DNA from: Halichondria panicea
Taxonomy: Eukaryota; Porifera; Demospongiae; Suberitida; Halichondriidae
NCBI RefSeq assembly: GCF_963675165.1
Contig: NC_087378.1
Span: 6,777,573 to 6,841,572, forward strand
DNA length: 64,000 nt
Direction: 5' to 3'
The notes under the pieces were generated by a model, which worked only from the letters and a program-made list of their open reading frames with translations, did no database searches and was not told the origin of the DNA. Every line of letters starts with the position of its first letter. Within the stretch, counting starts at the first letter, position 1. The position numbers were made by a program, and so were the translations under genes. Shown here one piece after another: positions 1-12,200 of this stretch.

Positions 1-590
1 TGGATCAATGCAATTATGGCTTATACCAACAAAGCCAGTGGGCTAAGCTAAAACCAGACACTCTATAGCTAGCTAGCTAGCTTCAACACATAATATTGTA
101 TATCTCATGCCTGTTGATACTATTACCCTCCTTATAAGAGTACCTAAGAATACCACTTGTCCAATGATGAATATACAAGCAATTAGCTAGACAACAACCT
201 CCCCCCTTTCCTAGAGAGCTGTAGCTTAGCTATGCTCTACATAATAACCTCTCTTGTACAATACAGAACACTTACCTATCTCAGCTGATCCAATCCACGC
301 TACGACCAACTCTTGCACAATGAATGTATGGACTATGCAGTGAGCTTGAGCTGCTTTGATCTCTGCTGCTAGCTAGCTATTGCAATGAAGGCTCCCAAGA
401 CAAACCCATGGGACAATACAGGTGTGACGTCATGAGTCATAAAAAGGGTGTGTTTCATTAGTACATGGGCGCATGCGTATCAAGCCTGGCTAATTGGATA
501 GTTTTCAGTATGCTGGTCTTTACCCATTAGCTAAACCCAGTACACAGAGTTGGTTAGTGTGGCCGGCCTGTTAGCTAGCTGTTGGATCTC
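1..590. other. Region upstream of RAE1, no gene seen
   Basis: No convincing coding exon. The sequence has short runs of the GCTA tetranucleotide and, near the right end, a CRE plus AP-1 composite listed separately. It probably contains the RAE1 promoter and 5' UTR. The start of any gene to the left lies outside the window. Confidence 0.5.
425..439 (+). promoter_or_regulatory. Adjacent CRE and AP-1-type sites upstream of RAE1
   Basis: TGACGTCA (425-432) is a perfect palindromic CRE and is followed without a gap by TGAGTCA (433-439), the AP-1 heptamer. They lie about 150 bp before the RAE1 start codon. bZIP factors of the CREB/ATF and Jun/Fos families bind these motifs in animals. Use here is inferred from position only. 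Confidence 0.45.
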
Positions 591-1973
591 ATGTCTCTAT
601 TCATAAACTCAGGAGGAGGCGTCCTGGGTGCGTCAGGCGGTGCACACAACCCAATGAAGGATTTCGAAGTTCAGCAACCACCGGAAGACTCCATCAGTAA
701 GATTGCCTTCAGCTCTCACGCACAGACCAGTAACTACCTTGTGGCCTCATCCTGGGATAACCACGTAAGCAATGCACAGCTGACATGCGACTACAACGTA
801 CTCCCCTTTCCCCTCTCCAGGTGTATTGTTACGAGGCTGGGGATAACTCGACTACGAGAAAAGCACGTACCTCACATTCGGCACCTGTCCTCGACTGTTG
901 CTGGCACTCGGTAAACACAGCCACAATACATATAGAATGGCATCAACTTAAATATGTTGAAATCCTCGATTTTAAGTCATGTTATATACTCAAATTTTTT
1001 CTGGCTGGCCCTCCCACACATACCCCAGGATGGCACCAAGATCCTAACTGCCTCGTGTGACAAGACGTGCAAGTTGTGGGACCTCCAGTCCAACCAGGCG
1101 ATAGACGTGGCCCAGCATGCTGCCCCCATCAAATCAGTACACTGGATCCAGTCCCCCAACTACCAAGTGGTCGTCACTGGCAGCTGGGACAAGACTCTCA
1201 AAGTGAGGACTATGGTCACAAGGCCCTAGGCTGTCCCCTTGAACACTAAAAGTCTGGTCTGTACTAGTAAAGGTTGCATGCCATAGCCTATGCTGTTCTG
1301 TGATTTCGAAGGAAAGCCTGAGAAGGGAATTTTATATCTCCAATGATCTCTTTGCACACACTCACAGTTTTGGGACACACGGACTCCTAACCCCGTGCTG
1401 ACGCTACAGCTGCCCGAGCGCTGCTACTGCATGGATGTGGTGAGTCACATGACCTATAAATGCCTCCTAGAATCATTCTTCGTGTTGTTCTTTCCTCCCT
1501 CCATCAGATGTATCCGATGGCTGTGGTAGGGACTGCCTCCAGGGGACTGATTGTATACCAGCTGGAAGGAACACCCTCGGAATTTAGGGTAAGTCATGAA
1601 AATTGACATCTCTTGAGAGACGTTAGTTTCTAATTGATAGTGTAAGGGGAAGAACTGTCTTCTTGCTATGACATTGTATGCCTTGATATACTTTTAGCAT
1701 TATGCATTTGACTGATACGTAATTAACTCTTATCTATTCGTAATATTATAATTATTTCCTCTGTTGCATTGTTCGGATCACACACTTTTTTGCAGAAATT
1801 CGACAGTCCCCTCAAGTATCAGCATCGCGCTGTGCGAATCTTTAAAGACAAGCAGAACCAGCCGACTGGATTTGCCCTAGGTTCCATTGAGGGACGGGTG
1901 GCCGTCCACCATATTAACCCACAGAACCCGTGAGCGTGCACACTAATGCACGCGTGCACACTAATGCACGCAT

Positions 1974-2056
<83 letters not shown>

Positions 2057-2879
2057 GAAGAATGAAAAGTATGTATCTTTTTTTATTCTCTTGCTCAAAT
2101 CCCCCACCCCCTCATACACACACACACACACACACTTTATAGTCAGAAGGACAACTTCACGTTCAAGTGCCACCGGTCTAATCCTTCCACCCCAGGAGCC
2201 TCCCAAGACATCTACCCTGTGAGTCAGTGTGATGTCATTACCATGGTAATGTGGTGCAAGATGTCGTGCTGAGTCGTTCTGATACTAGTTATGGGTAGAG
2301 CCTCTGCTCACTCATGATTATACATGCCGTATGCAATGTCGTGTAACCTGTTGCCATACGCATGTCTGCATCATGTGACTACCCCCCTCCCAGGTCAACG
2401 ACATAGCGTTCCACCCCCAACACGGCACGCTTGCCACGGTGGGTGCTGACGGGAAGTTCGGTTTCTGGGACAAGGATGCTCGCACTAAACTGAAGAACTC
2501 TGACTCAATGGAACAACCCATCACCAGTTGCTGCATCAATAACAACGGCAACGTGTTCGCCTACTCTGTCAGCTATGATTGGTCCAAGGTGGGATTACTA
2601 TACTACTATTAGACTACTTTGATATTGTCCAAGCTTTAGGTGAGCGTCTCCTAGGTTATTACACACCAGCTGTACGTGTCTGAGCCCAATGTTCTCACTA
2701 AGCAGTTGTGTACACAGACAATATATTCCGCATTCATTTCCCGTCTTCACACCCATGCAACACACGCATGCACGCGCACACAGGGCCACGAACATTTCAA
2801 TCCCCAAAAGAAGAATTGTATTTTCCTGAGAAATATTCAGAAAGATAACGAGATGAAGCCGAGAGTCAAGAAACGATAA
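591..2879 (+). CDS. RAE1: mRNA export factor RAE1/Gle2, WD40 protein
   Basis: RAE1 is a seven-bladed WD40 propeller that binds NUP98 at the nuclear pore and works in mRNA export and spindle checkpoint control. Nine exons fit: 591-764, 821-910, 1029-1202, 1368-1439, 1508-1588, 1796-1929, 2143-2218, 2394-2588, 2784-2879. They give 363 residues against about 368 in human. Family signatures are HNPMKDFEV-like near the N-terminus (here NPMKDFEV), [46 protein letters not shown]-equivalent NDIAFHP, and C-terminal FNPQKKN. The start is the ATG at 591; an in-frame upstream TTG is not needed. A (CA)n tract lies in the intron after 1929. The acceptor at 2142/2143 is fixed by frame (CC|T CAG AAG). The gene is convergent with the UbiA-like gene; the two stop codons are 225 bp apart. 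Confidence 0.95.
1975..2051. repeat. (CA)n microsatellite in RAE1 intron
   Basis: Almost pure CA dinucleotide tract of about 75 bp, just after the donor at 1930 and preceded by two copies of a CACTAATGCACGC-like unit. A second short CA run (about 2116-2135) precedes the acceptor. Confidence 0.95.
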
Positions 2880-3104
2880 ACTGTCAGACTCTTGTAACTA
2901 TAATTGTGTTTGTATAGCTCAATTTCTGTAGGTACTTCATTCTCAATGGCTGTGTGTTCTTTGCTCAATATTAAGAGTCAAGTTGAGATTGTTAAAAATG
3001 TAATGAGGTAAATTCGTCATAACCATTTTGTTTGCATAAGTCTTATCTAAAAATACTTCCTGAAATCATAATTGATGAGAGCAGTGAAATTTAACAAGTT
3101 CGTA

Positions 3105-4902
3105 TTAAAAGAATGATGATATATAGGGAGACCACATGTGTGTGAGGAGGTAGATGATGGAGAGAGCCTCCACTGGTTTGTGAGACTTGGGCTTTGGGCC
3201 CCTCAACGGCAACAGGAACAACACCAGGACACTCTGTATGGGGGTACATGTGTGGGGGATACGTGTGTGGGGGGGTACATGTGTGGGAGATACGTGTGCG
3301 TGGGGGGTACGTGTGTGGGGGGTATGTGTGTGGGTACGTGCGTGTGTGGAAGAGGGGAGTAGTTAGTACATGGGTTAGAGTTAGAGTTAGGGTTGTGTAA
3401 AAAAATAATGAAGCGTGTGATGTCACAAACAATAATGCTACACACATTAACACTTACATTGTCACATAGAACATACCAGAATCATGACTGCCTCTAACGG
3501 CCACAACAGCCGGTGTAGTCCCATAGCATATGAGGAGACCACACCTACCAGTACTGTAGCCAGCACGGCCAGGAAGGTAGGCCACTTCCCGCACACCACC
3601 AGGTACGTACCCTTCAACTGCAGGAAGAGAAAGAATACATCACTGATTGGTTAACTAGTCCAAAAAATGGAAATGTTTAAAATCCTTACGTCTCTTAACT
3701 TTACCATTGCTATAGTTACAAATAAGCCCCACCCACCCTTGGGAGAGTGGGATCCAGTTTCCGGCATATCTCGTACGTAAAGAACCCTGAGAAGCCGACA
3801 CTGCCGAGATATACCCACCCTGTCAGATTGTACCAGGGTGAGCCCCCGAGACCAGTGATGAACAGCGCTCCAAAGTATATTGAGAGCTGTGGGTAAGGCG
3901 TGTCATGTGACTGTCATGTGGTAGTCATGTGATTACCTGATGAATGAGGCCGTTAATCATCACGTGCTCGTCCAACCATTTTGATATGCCAAATTCAATG
4001 TACATCAGGAAGGCGTAGAAGATCTGCAGAATGTAAATGTTTCAATTGTGGCTAAAAAACGACTCACTATAAGTAGATAGAGACCAGTGACTGTCCAGTT
4101 GAACCTGAGGCCCATGACAATAGAGTAGGCGAGCATGGCTACTATGGTGATGTTTATCACTGTGCACATCTCGTCGTATCGCAGGAGACCACGGGGGAGG
4201 GGTCTGCATAGGAGCAAGAGAAGATCACATGAACTGAGTCAAGAGATGGACATAGTCAAGAGTTTCTTTTGAAGCAAATAAAATGTTCCTAAGTCAGTAT
4301 GTGTGTATGCCCACCTATCAGGGTGAACGATCTTGTCCTTCTCAAAGTCCTTAACGTCGTCCATCACCCTCACCAACAACAGCAGCGTCTGGAGGGGGGA
4401 GGGGGTAGTCACACACACACAGTATGTCAAAGAAACACTGCTGCCTCATATGCTACCTTGGTAACTGTATGCTAAGACATGATTACTGTAGAGTGGATTT
4501 ATAGTTTATCACTAAAGACATCTTGTAAGTGAAGTGACAGCAATTTAGCAGAAGTATGCTGAATTTTTTGATAATGGTTAGTTAGTCACGCACCATCATT
4601 CCAATGAGCCCCCAGGCAAATTTATCCCAGTCCACTGATCCTTCGGCATACATCAGGCCAGATAAACAAGGTCCAGCTGCCAGCAGTCCAAACACTAACG
4701 GAGGAGCTCTCTCGTACAAGAATACCAGCCAATTGTGCAAGCTGCATGGAGAGAGAGAAGGGACGGTTAATGCTATACAATGTGTACGGTATGTGTCATG
4801 ATTCTGTGTGCATTATAATTATTATAGTACGTTATGAGTAATCTGTTACCTCCATCTTGGAATCTTGTCATAAGGCACCTTCTGGATTTCTTTAGCAGCC
4901 AT
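3105..4902 (-). CDS. UbiA-superfamily prenyltransferase-like membrane protein
   Basis: Eight exons on the minus strand (4850-4902, 4594-4741, 4315-4388, 4068-4203, 3937-4023, 3737-3886, 3477-3617, 3105-3233) give 305 residues with several hydrophobic helices. RVMDDVKDFEKD followed by HPDRPLPRG matches the first aspartate-rich motif of UbiA-type enzymes, which transfer prenyl groups to aromatic acceptors using Mg2+. YEICRKLDP near residue 230 resembles the second conserved helix region of bacterial UbiA-like proteins. It does not look like COQ2 or UBIAD1, the usual animal members. The start is MAAKEIQKVPYDK. The last intron holds a G/T-rich minisatellite. It is divergent from CXXC1 with 158 bp between start codons. 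Substrate unknown; membrane location is inferred from hydrophobicity. Confidence 0.75.
3236..3352. repeat. GTACGTGTGTGGGGG-type minisatellite
   Basis: Irregular tandem units of about 15-20 bp built from GGGGGTACATGTGTG and GATACGTGTG variants, inside the last intron of the UbiA-like gene. Open frames across it on both strands are low-complexity artefacts. Confidence 0.8.
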
Positions 4903-5060
4903 ACTGAGTGTTCTTCTTGAAGTTAAGTAGCAAAGACAATGCAAAGATATTCGATGTCTATAATAATATATTGCAAGGGCCAAGGGGCTAATTCGAGGTT
5001 GGGGCTATGAACGAGGGATAGGTCAAAGTTCACTTTCTTAGTAGGCGTGGTTATTAAAAC
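4903..5060. promoter_or_regulatory. Divergent promoter between UbiA-like gene and CXXC1
   Basis: Only 158 bp separate the two start codons, so both 5' UTRs and a shared promoter must fit here or in upstream non-coding exons. The segment contains a perfect direct-repeat-1 nuclear-receptor motif, AGGTCAAAGTTCA, at 5020-5032. Bidirectional use is inferred from geometry. Confidence 0.5.
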
Positions 5061-8000
5061 ATGGAGGGAGCCGGAGCCGGAGCTGGAGGCAGCAGGAAGA
5101 TTGTGGAGGTCTTTATAGAGACAGACTCGGAGAGTGACTCCTCAGAAAGCAGCAGTCACGAGGAGACCGCTGAGCCCACTCTGACCACTGTGGAGGAACC
5201 CCCAGACCCAAGCCCCACTAACCACCCCACTGTCACTCAGAGCTCACCTGATGTCGATGATGGAGAGAATCGTAAGCATGTACATTTAACAAAGTCAACG
5301 TACATTGTCTGTTATTTTAACACACAACAATTTTTTCCAGAGTCAGCACTTTCTCCTATTGACAATTCCCAGCTTGTGAGCACGTTCTATCATGGTGATG
5401 AAGATGAGTCTATGTCACAAGAAGAACCCGACATCAACTTTCAAGAACCACTGAACAACATCTTTGAGGATTCCATAGCAACCACTTACACACCATCCGA
5501 ACCGACACCAGTCACAGCAGACTTGCAGCCACCTCCAGAGGACAAAATAATCACCGACGAACCCCCCTTTGCAGTCGTGGAAAAGTCAAAAGTCATTGAT
5601 AAGAGCAACAGTCCCCCTCTAGAGCCAAAACCGATTGACCCGAACAGAGAGTATTGTTTTTGCAGGCAGCCTCCAGACACCCACTCTATGATATACTGTC
5701 ACCAATGCCTGGAGTGGTTTCATGGCGAGTGTGTTGGACTCACTCGACAGAAGGCAGCCTGTATCAAGAGGTTTTATTGTCCACTGTGTATCGACAAGAA
5801 CCCCAGTCTAGTGAGTGTGTTTGAGAGCAGAGCTGAGGGGACCCGGCAGCATGGGGTGGGGCAGGTCAAAGGTCAGGAGAAGAAATCAAAGAACAAAAAA
5901 CACTGTAGAAGGTGAGTATGACATCTGTAGCACTAACATACCGCCGGTAAATTGACAGTGCCTTTTGCTGTATGTGTACAGCATGCTGAAGAGCTTATTA
6001 AAATGTTATTGATACATGTAATTCTAGTTCTAGTTGTATATTGTAGTGTGTATCAGACGAAACTTTCTTGCCTCAGGTGTGGTGAGTGTGTGGGGTGCCT
6101 GACTGAGATGGACTGTCGAAAGTGTCGGTTCTGCCGAGATATGACCAAATATGGTGGCCGAGGCAGCCTCCGTCAGAAGTGTATCAAGCGGCAGTGTCTG
6201 CGTTACTCTCGCATCCTCCATGCAGAGGACCCGATATACACCACCAAGGTGGCCCCTGTGATCCAGGAGGAGTTAGAAGCTGGGTTACGAGCTGTGGGGG
6301 GTAATACATCCTCCCCCCGCCATGAGGACCAGTTGGTAGATGTGGAGAGACCTGACATTGATTTTCGCATGATTACTGAACCTACTGAAGAGGAGTATCT
6401 GCCGCCACCAGCAAAGAAAAAAGTGAGTATTGTCAAAAAGGGGAAAACCCCAGGAAAAGGAGGTGTATCAAAGGGTGGCACTAAGGGTAAACCTGGAGGG
6501 AAAGGACGTACTGTGAAGCCAAAGAAAAAGACTCGACTGAGCACTTCTGACTTTGATTTCGACGAATTGGTAGGTCCATTGCATTGTGTACAGAATAATT
6601 ATGTTGCGCTCTATTACAGCAGCCACTGTCTGGTAGGAGGTCCAGACAACCATTCTCGGATATTGTGGGGGGTGGTTACTATCGTGACGAGCCCCCCCAG
6701 CAGTGCTATGGACCGGAGTGTGTGTTTCCAGCGCGACCTCACTCTAAGTACTGTAGTGAAGAGTGTGGCATACAGCTGGCAATGAGGTGAGAATGAGCTT
6801 AACTATTTGTAGTCTCCTCTGCTGTTAAGAATTCAGTGCATGCATATTTAGAAGAGGTTATTATTTGCCCTCCCCACACATACGTACACACACATGTACA
6901 CACACACAGACGTATCCGGAAGCACCTCCCTCAGCAGAGAAAGCTGTCGGATGAGGCAGAGTCTCAGGCAACGCACAGAAACAAGGCAAACCTGGAGAGA
7001 CTAGAGGAACAACAAAAGGTGGGCGTGGATTTCTTTGTGTTATAGGTTGTAGACACTGCTCTTTGTTTTGAAGGCTATAAAGAAAAGACTAGAAGAGTTG
7101 GATGGACAGACGATTGCCATTGACAACCATGTTCAACAACTCTCTAGTATCACTCCAGTTAGCGAAGACGAGGTATATGCATATCATCCTCTCCCCTCTT
7201 CCACCCTCACACCCCTCACACTCCTCACACTCCCTTCTTACACCCTCCACCCTCACACTCCCCTCTTACATCCTCACACTTCTCACACTCCCCTCTTACA
7301 CCCTCACACTTCTTACACTCCTCACACTCTCCTCTTACACCCTCCACCCTCACAGGCTGATGCAGACAGTGATGACCTAACAATCCACTGTGCCACGTGC
7401 AGTCAGCCAGTCACTCTCAAGAAAGCCATGCCTCACTTTGAGAGATGTTTCAACAGGGTACGCAATATCAGTCGACAGTGTTCTAAGTTAGTGCACGATA
7501 TTGTGTTCCCATTGTAGCTGGAAGGAATGGTGTCTTTTGGCTCCATTGTGAAAAATGAAGGGTAAGTTGTCACCATACTGACAGTCAATTTAGTGTATGT
7601 ATAAATCCAGCAAATTGATCTTGCATGGGCTTCTATGTATAACGCTCAGAGTACATGTGAAAGTGTATGTGAAAGTGCAACACACAATGGTGTTGCTGTG
7701 TCCCATCAAGTACCATGATAATTCCCATAAATTATTATATAGGACAAACATCTTCTGTGACAAGTTTGACTCCTCCCAAAAGACATACTGTAAGAGGCTG
7801 CGGGTCCTCTGTCCTGAGCACACCAAAGAACCCAAGGTGGGGGTAGTACTGTGGGGGGCCATTACTTGGCTACAGCTCAGTACAACAAGTGTGTAGTCTA
7901 CCATAGCTACGTATGGGAATGAAACATGCATTCTGTATCCCTAACTTCTTTGGTGAATTCAGAAGTTGAGTGCCCATAACTTAAAGTTTGATTGCACTCC

Positions 8001-8773
8001 ACCTATTCCCCCTCCCCCTCTCAGATTGGCCCCAACGAGGTGTGTGGGTGTCCCCTGGAGGCACAGTTCCCCTCTCAGCTGCAGAGGAGTCGGATGTTCT
8101 GTCGTCTGCCAAAGAAGTCGTGTGGGACACACTACTGCTGGGAGAAACTCAGGAAGGCTGAGATAGACCAAGTGAAGCTCAATCTAGTGAGTTCATTCAG
8201 TACAACATTGGATGGACAGTCCAATGTGTCAATGCTTTTATCTAAAAGTGAGCCCTTTCAGACAATGTGTTAAAATCAAATATCGGCTCGTTTTCAGCAA
8301 AAAACCATGGGCATTTAGGTACGTAGCTTTCAGAAATTTATTGATCGCAAACTTGAGTTATGGCCAATCAAGAGTTGTGTTACATGCCATCGTATTTTCG
8401 AACGAAAGCACTGTCTTTATTTGTCTAAGAGAGGTATTCAATACAGTGTCCCTTATTTTGAGGCTCCACTGTCATGGTATCAATTCTGCCATAGTCTACA
8501 ATGTATACCAATGAGCAAACTGCATAGGATTTGCAGCTACGTACATGTATCTTTGTTATGTGCTCTGTACGTTGTTATCCCACCCCCCCTCCACCCCCAC
8601 AGTACCTGAAGCTGGAGGAACTGAATGAGGGCAGTCGATTGAATCAATGGCAGATCAACTGTCGCAGTTCACTCCTCGCTGTAATACTGCATCACACTGT
8701 GGACCACGACAAGGCTACACTTGTTGACCACACCCATAATACCATAACTGAACCGTCAACATTGACTTCATAG
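5061..8773 (+). CDS. CXXC1: CXXC1 / CFP1, CpG-binding subunit of the SET1 methyltransferase complex
   Basis: CFP1 reads unmethylated CpG and H3K4me3 and targets SET1/COMPASS to promoters. Eleven exons (5061-5271, 5341-5911, 6077-6569, 6620-6786, 6910-7018, 7074-7172, 7356-7457, 7518-7561, 7743-7836, 8025-8186, 8603-8773) give 740 residues. In order: an acidic serine-rich N-terminus; a C4HC3 PHD finger (EYCFCRQP to FYCPLC); a CXXC zinc finger (CGECVGC, CRKCRFCRDM, RQKCIKRQC); a basic linker; the YGPECVFPARPHSKYCSEEC segment; a coiled coil rich in E, Q and K; and the CFP1 C-terminal domain (FCDKFDSSQKTYCKRL, CPEHTKEPK, VCGCPL, HYCWEKLRKAE). Human CFP1 has its PHD at the very N-terminus, whereas here about 190 residues precede it. 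The first intron (72 bp) is open in frame, so retention would not stop translation. Confidence 0.95.
7190..7352. repeat. CTCACACTC / CTTACACCCTC minisatellite in CXXC1 intron
   Basis: Pyrimidine-rich tandem units of roughly 12-25 bp fill most of the intron between 7173 and 7355, up to the acceptor. Such a tract could serve as an extended polypyrimidine stretch for the acceptor at 7355. Confidence 0.75.
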
Positions 8774-9210
8774 TTGTAAGCCATAAATACTTGTGCTTCC
8801 ATATAATTATTATATTGATAACCATGGCTACATGACTACATGATTGCATGTACATGTAATGCAATATACATGCACATGCATGTAACATAACTAGCTAACT
8901 GACATTTTCGTACCCACACTATAAATGGTCCTTTTAGACACTCTTTGTGTCTCATTCAATAACTGTGTTTTCCTTGTGCTCTGTATTGAGGGCCATTGTC
9001 TTAAGGTGTGTAGAAATGGATTGCATTAGCCTTCTTTTCAGGCACTTGTACATGTGGATGTTCTCGCCTTTGCAACACCGTTTCTTCTTCAGATTTACTC
9101 ACTTAAATTACTGCTGTTACAGTCAGCAAGATTAAGCATAGCTTGTTCTAGGCGTAGCTTTTCTCTCAGGAACTAGGTACACTATTTGATAAGAGCTAGC
9201 TAACCGTGTG
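8774..9210. other. Intergenic region, CXXC1 to phosphatase
   Basis: No gene seen. It is AT-rich with short TACATGTA/GCATGTACATG palindromic words. It should hold the CXXC1 3' UTR and the promoter of the downstream purple acid phosphatase, which is transcribed in the same direction. Confidence 0.4.
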
Positions 9211-12200
9211 ATGATGTTAGTTTGTAGAGTGTTTGTGCTGTTGTGTGTGACGATCGTTGCCCTCGGTCACGGGGTCAGCAATCCGGTGGAGCTCATTCAG
9301 AGGGAGAATGCCAAGGTGGCCTTGGGTACGTACGTGTAGGTTGTGATACTTGTAGTCTATGCACTTAAGGTAGCATTATACATGTATAGGAGTCTTCTGC
9401 ATTGTACAGACTGTAGCATTATTTGTAGCACATCTTATTCTGCCTTACACACATGTATAGGAGTCTTCTGCATGCATTGTACTGTAGAATAAGTTTATAG
9501 CATTGGCTGTAGCGTATATTTTACATAATTTACCCACGTCCCACCCTCATATGGACACAGCCAGCAGTATATCGTTCAAGTTGTCCACTACCTCACTGAA
9601 CAAGTCTGGTGAGTGGGTGGAGGTCTCCTGGGATAATGTGGACAGCCCTGACGACTACGACTGGGTGGGCGTATTCTCCCCTCCCCTCAACGATATCTAT
9701 CAGATCAACCTCCAACAACAGGCTCCTGTTAAACTACAGGTACATACAATGTACTTGTAACACATACATGTGTGTGTATTGTAGAGACTGAGCGGGATAG
9801 AGAAAATAATTCTGTTTCGATCGGGTGATTATTTCCATCGATTTTCTATTTCTCTCTATGCAGTTTGCCAGTTACTCGGAGACCCACTTGACTGGTGGTT
9901 ATGGCTCTCTCAAGTTCACGCTCATGAACATGCGAGACGAGTACATTTTTGGCTTCTTCAGAGGAGGTACGGTCAGACTTAGTGTATAAATGTCCTCAAA
10001 GTGTTCCATGCATGGTCCAACCATAGGCCTGAAATGTGACTCCACTCTACACCTACATATATATACAGCAGCTTTTATAGCCACCAAACTTGCTTTGAAA
10101 TGTCCTTTTCTACGGTACTAGCTATTCCTTTACAGAAATTCATAGTGGATGATAGACTCGGTCCTCCTCCCTATGGTGGCCGACTGCTCCAACGTGTGTC
10201 CCTGCTCAGTATTCCCCACTCCTCTGCAGGTCTCAATAAACCCACTCTTGTGTCCATCAGCAAAACTGTCTCATTTTACAACTACAACGAACCAACACAG
10301 GCACACCTTGCACTCACTGGGGATCCCACCGAGATGATGTAATGAATACGTGCATGTTAGCTTATTCTGCATGTTAGCTTATTCTGCATGTTAGCTTATT
10401 TTGCATGTTAGCTTATTCTGCATGTTAGCTTATTTTGCATGTTAGCTTATTCTGCATGTTAGCTTATTTTGCATGTTAGCTTATTCTGTATGTTATATAC
10501 AGTATACAGTGTATGTTTTGATGTTCTAACCATCAGTGTACCATAACAGCCTCCAGTGGACGTCACGTGATCGTCTCATGCCCGTGGTCTACTGGGGCAA
10601 AGAGAGTGGAGATTATGAGTATAAGAAAACTGTGAGTTCCTTTTGGTCTTATCATAGACATGATCATAACCCCCCACACACACACACACACACAGGCTGA
10701 GACAACATCGTACAATGCTACTGACATGTGCGGGAGCCCTGCCACTGACTGGGGCTGGAGGCACCCAGGTCTACTGCACCACGTCACTCTAGACAAGTGG
10801 GTGTGCATGGTGCTTGCTACACCGCAGTAGACTTAATACTGCATGCACTCTATACTACTACAATGTTTTGCAAGCATCAAGCCTATGCAAACTTTGCGAG
10901 TGTGTATCGCAAAAAACTGTACTGGTACTTGTATGACATCACAATCGCAAATTGTCATAATTGATTGCTGCTAAATTTGTCTCGTTCACAATGTTCATTT
11001 GTTAAACAATGTCATAACCACTGAGCCACTTATTGTCCATTCTGCTTTCTCCCGTGACAGTCTGACTCCAGGAGAGATACACTATTACAAGTACGGAGAC
11101 TACTATGCATGGAGTCCAGAGTACAGCTTCAGAGCCTCCCCCTCTGCCGGTGCTGATGTCACCACCACTGTCATCACTTATGGCGGTATGTATGATATTC
11201 AGTTAATGGTACATGGACTTCTAGAGTCATGTACAAATATGAACAATGTAAGTAAATTCGTCCTCTTTGGAATATATCCTACACACGCACACAGACATGG
11301 GGTGTGGTCAGGTTGATGACACACTCTTCCTAGCGGAGGATATTCAGCCGCACTCATTTGACACAACTGACCTCATTTTGACCATGCTTGATGACATTGA
11401 CTTTGTCCTCCACATCGGGGACATCAGCTACGCACGAGGGTTCTCCGCTGTCGTGAGTGCATGATCACGTGTACATGTGTGCTTGGGTGATAACCTGGTT
11501 AATGTAGCCTCTACGGGGGGAGGGGGGGTAATCTGAGCACTCCATTGAAGTAATTGATGCTAGGAAACACCCCTTAATCTTGTCACATTAATACAATGTA
11601 CAAACCCATTCCATTCTATATCCTCAATCATGCATGCGTTGTGTAAAGTTGGCCCACCACAGACTACAATGTACTAGTGCCCATGCAGTATCGACTGTAG
11701 CACCATTTCTTTTTAATGAAGTGTTAACTAATTGGTTCACATTCTCTCATGCAGTGGGACATCTTTATGGACCAGATAGAGCCCATTGCTGTCCGGGTCC
11801 CCTACATGGTGTGCATTGGCAATCACGAGAGGAACTGGTACGACACCTAGTAAGTGTTCTATTGTGTGTGGATTAGTCGACATTATACATGTACTGTCTA
11901 TTGTAGTCACCTTCTACAATACAGCCCCAATATGTGTCAACCTGAATACGTGTGTAGCATACATGCATGTAATCTATGTATTGTGTAAAATGTTCATGTA
12001 CATTACACAGTTTCCATCATTATTATGAACACCGTAGCAGTTACAATAATACTTCCATGTATGTGCACACTGTCAATAAAGTAGACAATGTGTAATGTAT
12101 GTCTCACATTCCCAGTCCTGGGATATTCGACAACCCCGAGTCAGGTGGCGAGTGTGGCATCCCTCACTACAAGAGGTTCCTCATGCCCCGCCCAGGGGAG

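Noticed and set aside
5863-5875. AGGTCAAAGGTCA, a perfect DR1, inside CXXC1 exon 2
   Set aside because: It lies in coding sequence for GQVKGQE and is most simply a chance or codon-driven match; it lowers confidence in DR1 calls generally.
8212-8514. 100-residue frame in the CXXC1 intron
   Set aside because: No start context, no family similarity, and it falls between two well-supported coding exons.
10351-10494. Regular 18-bp repeats considered as a CRISPR-like array
   Set aside because: Direct head-to-tail units without spacers, inside an animal gene intron: a plain minisatellite.
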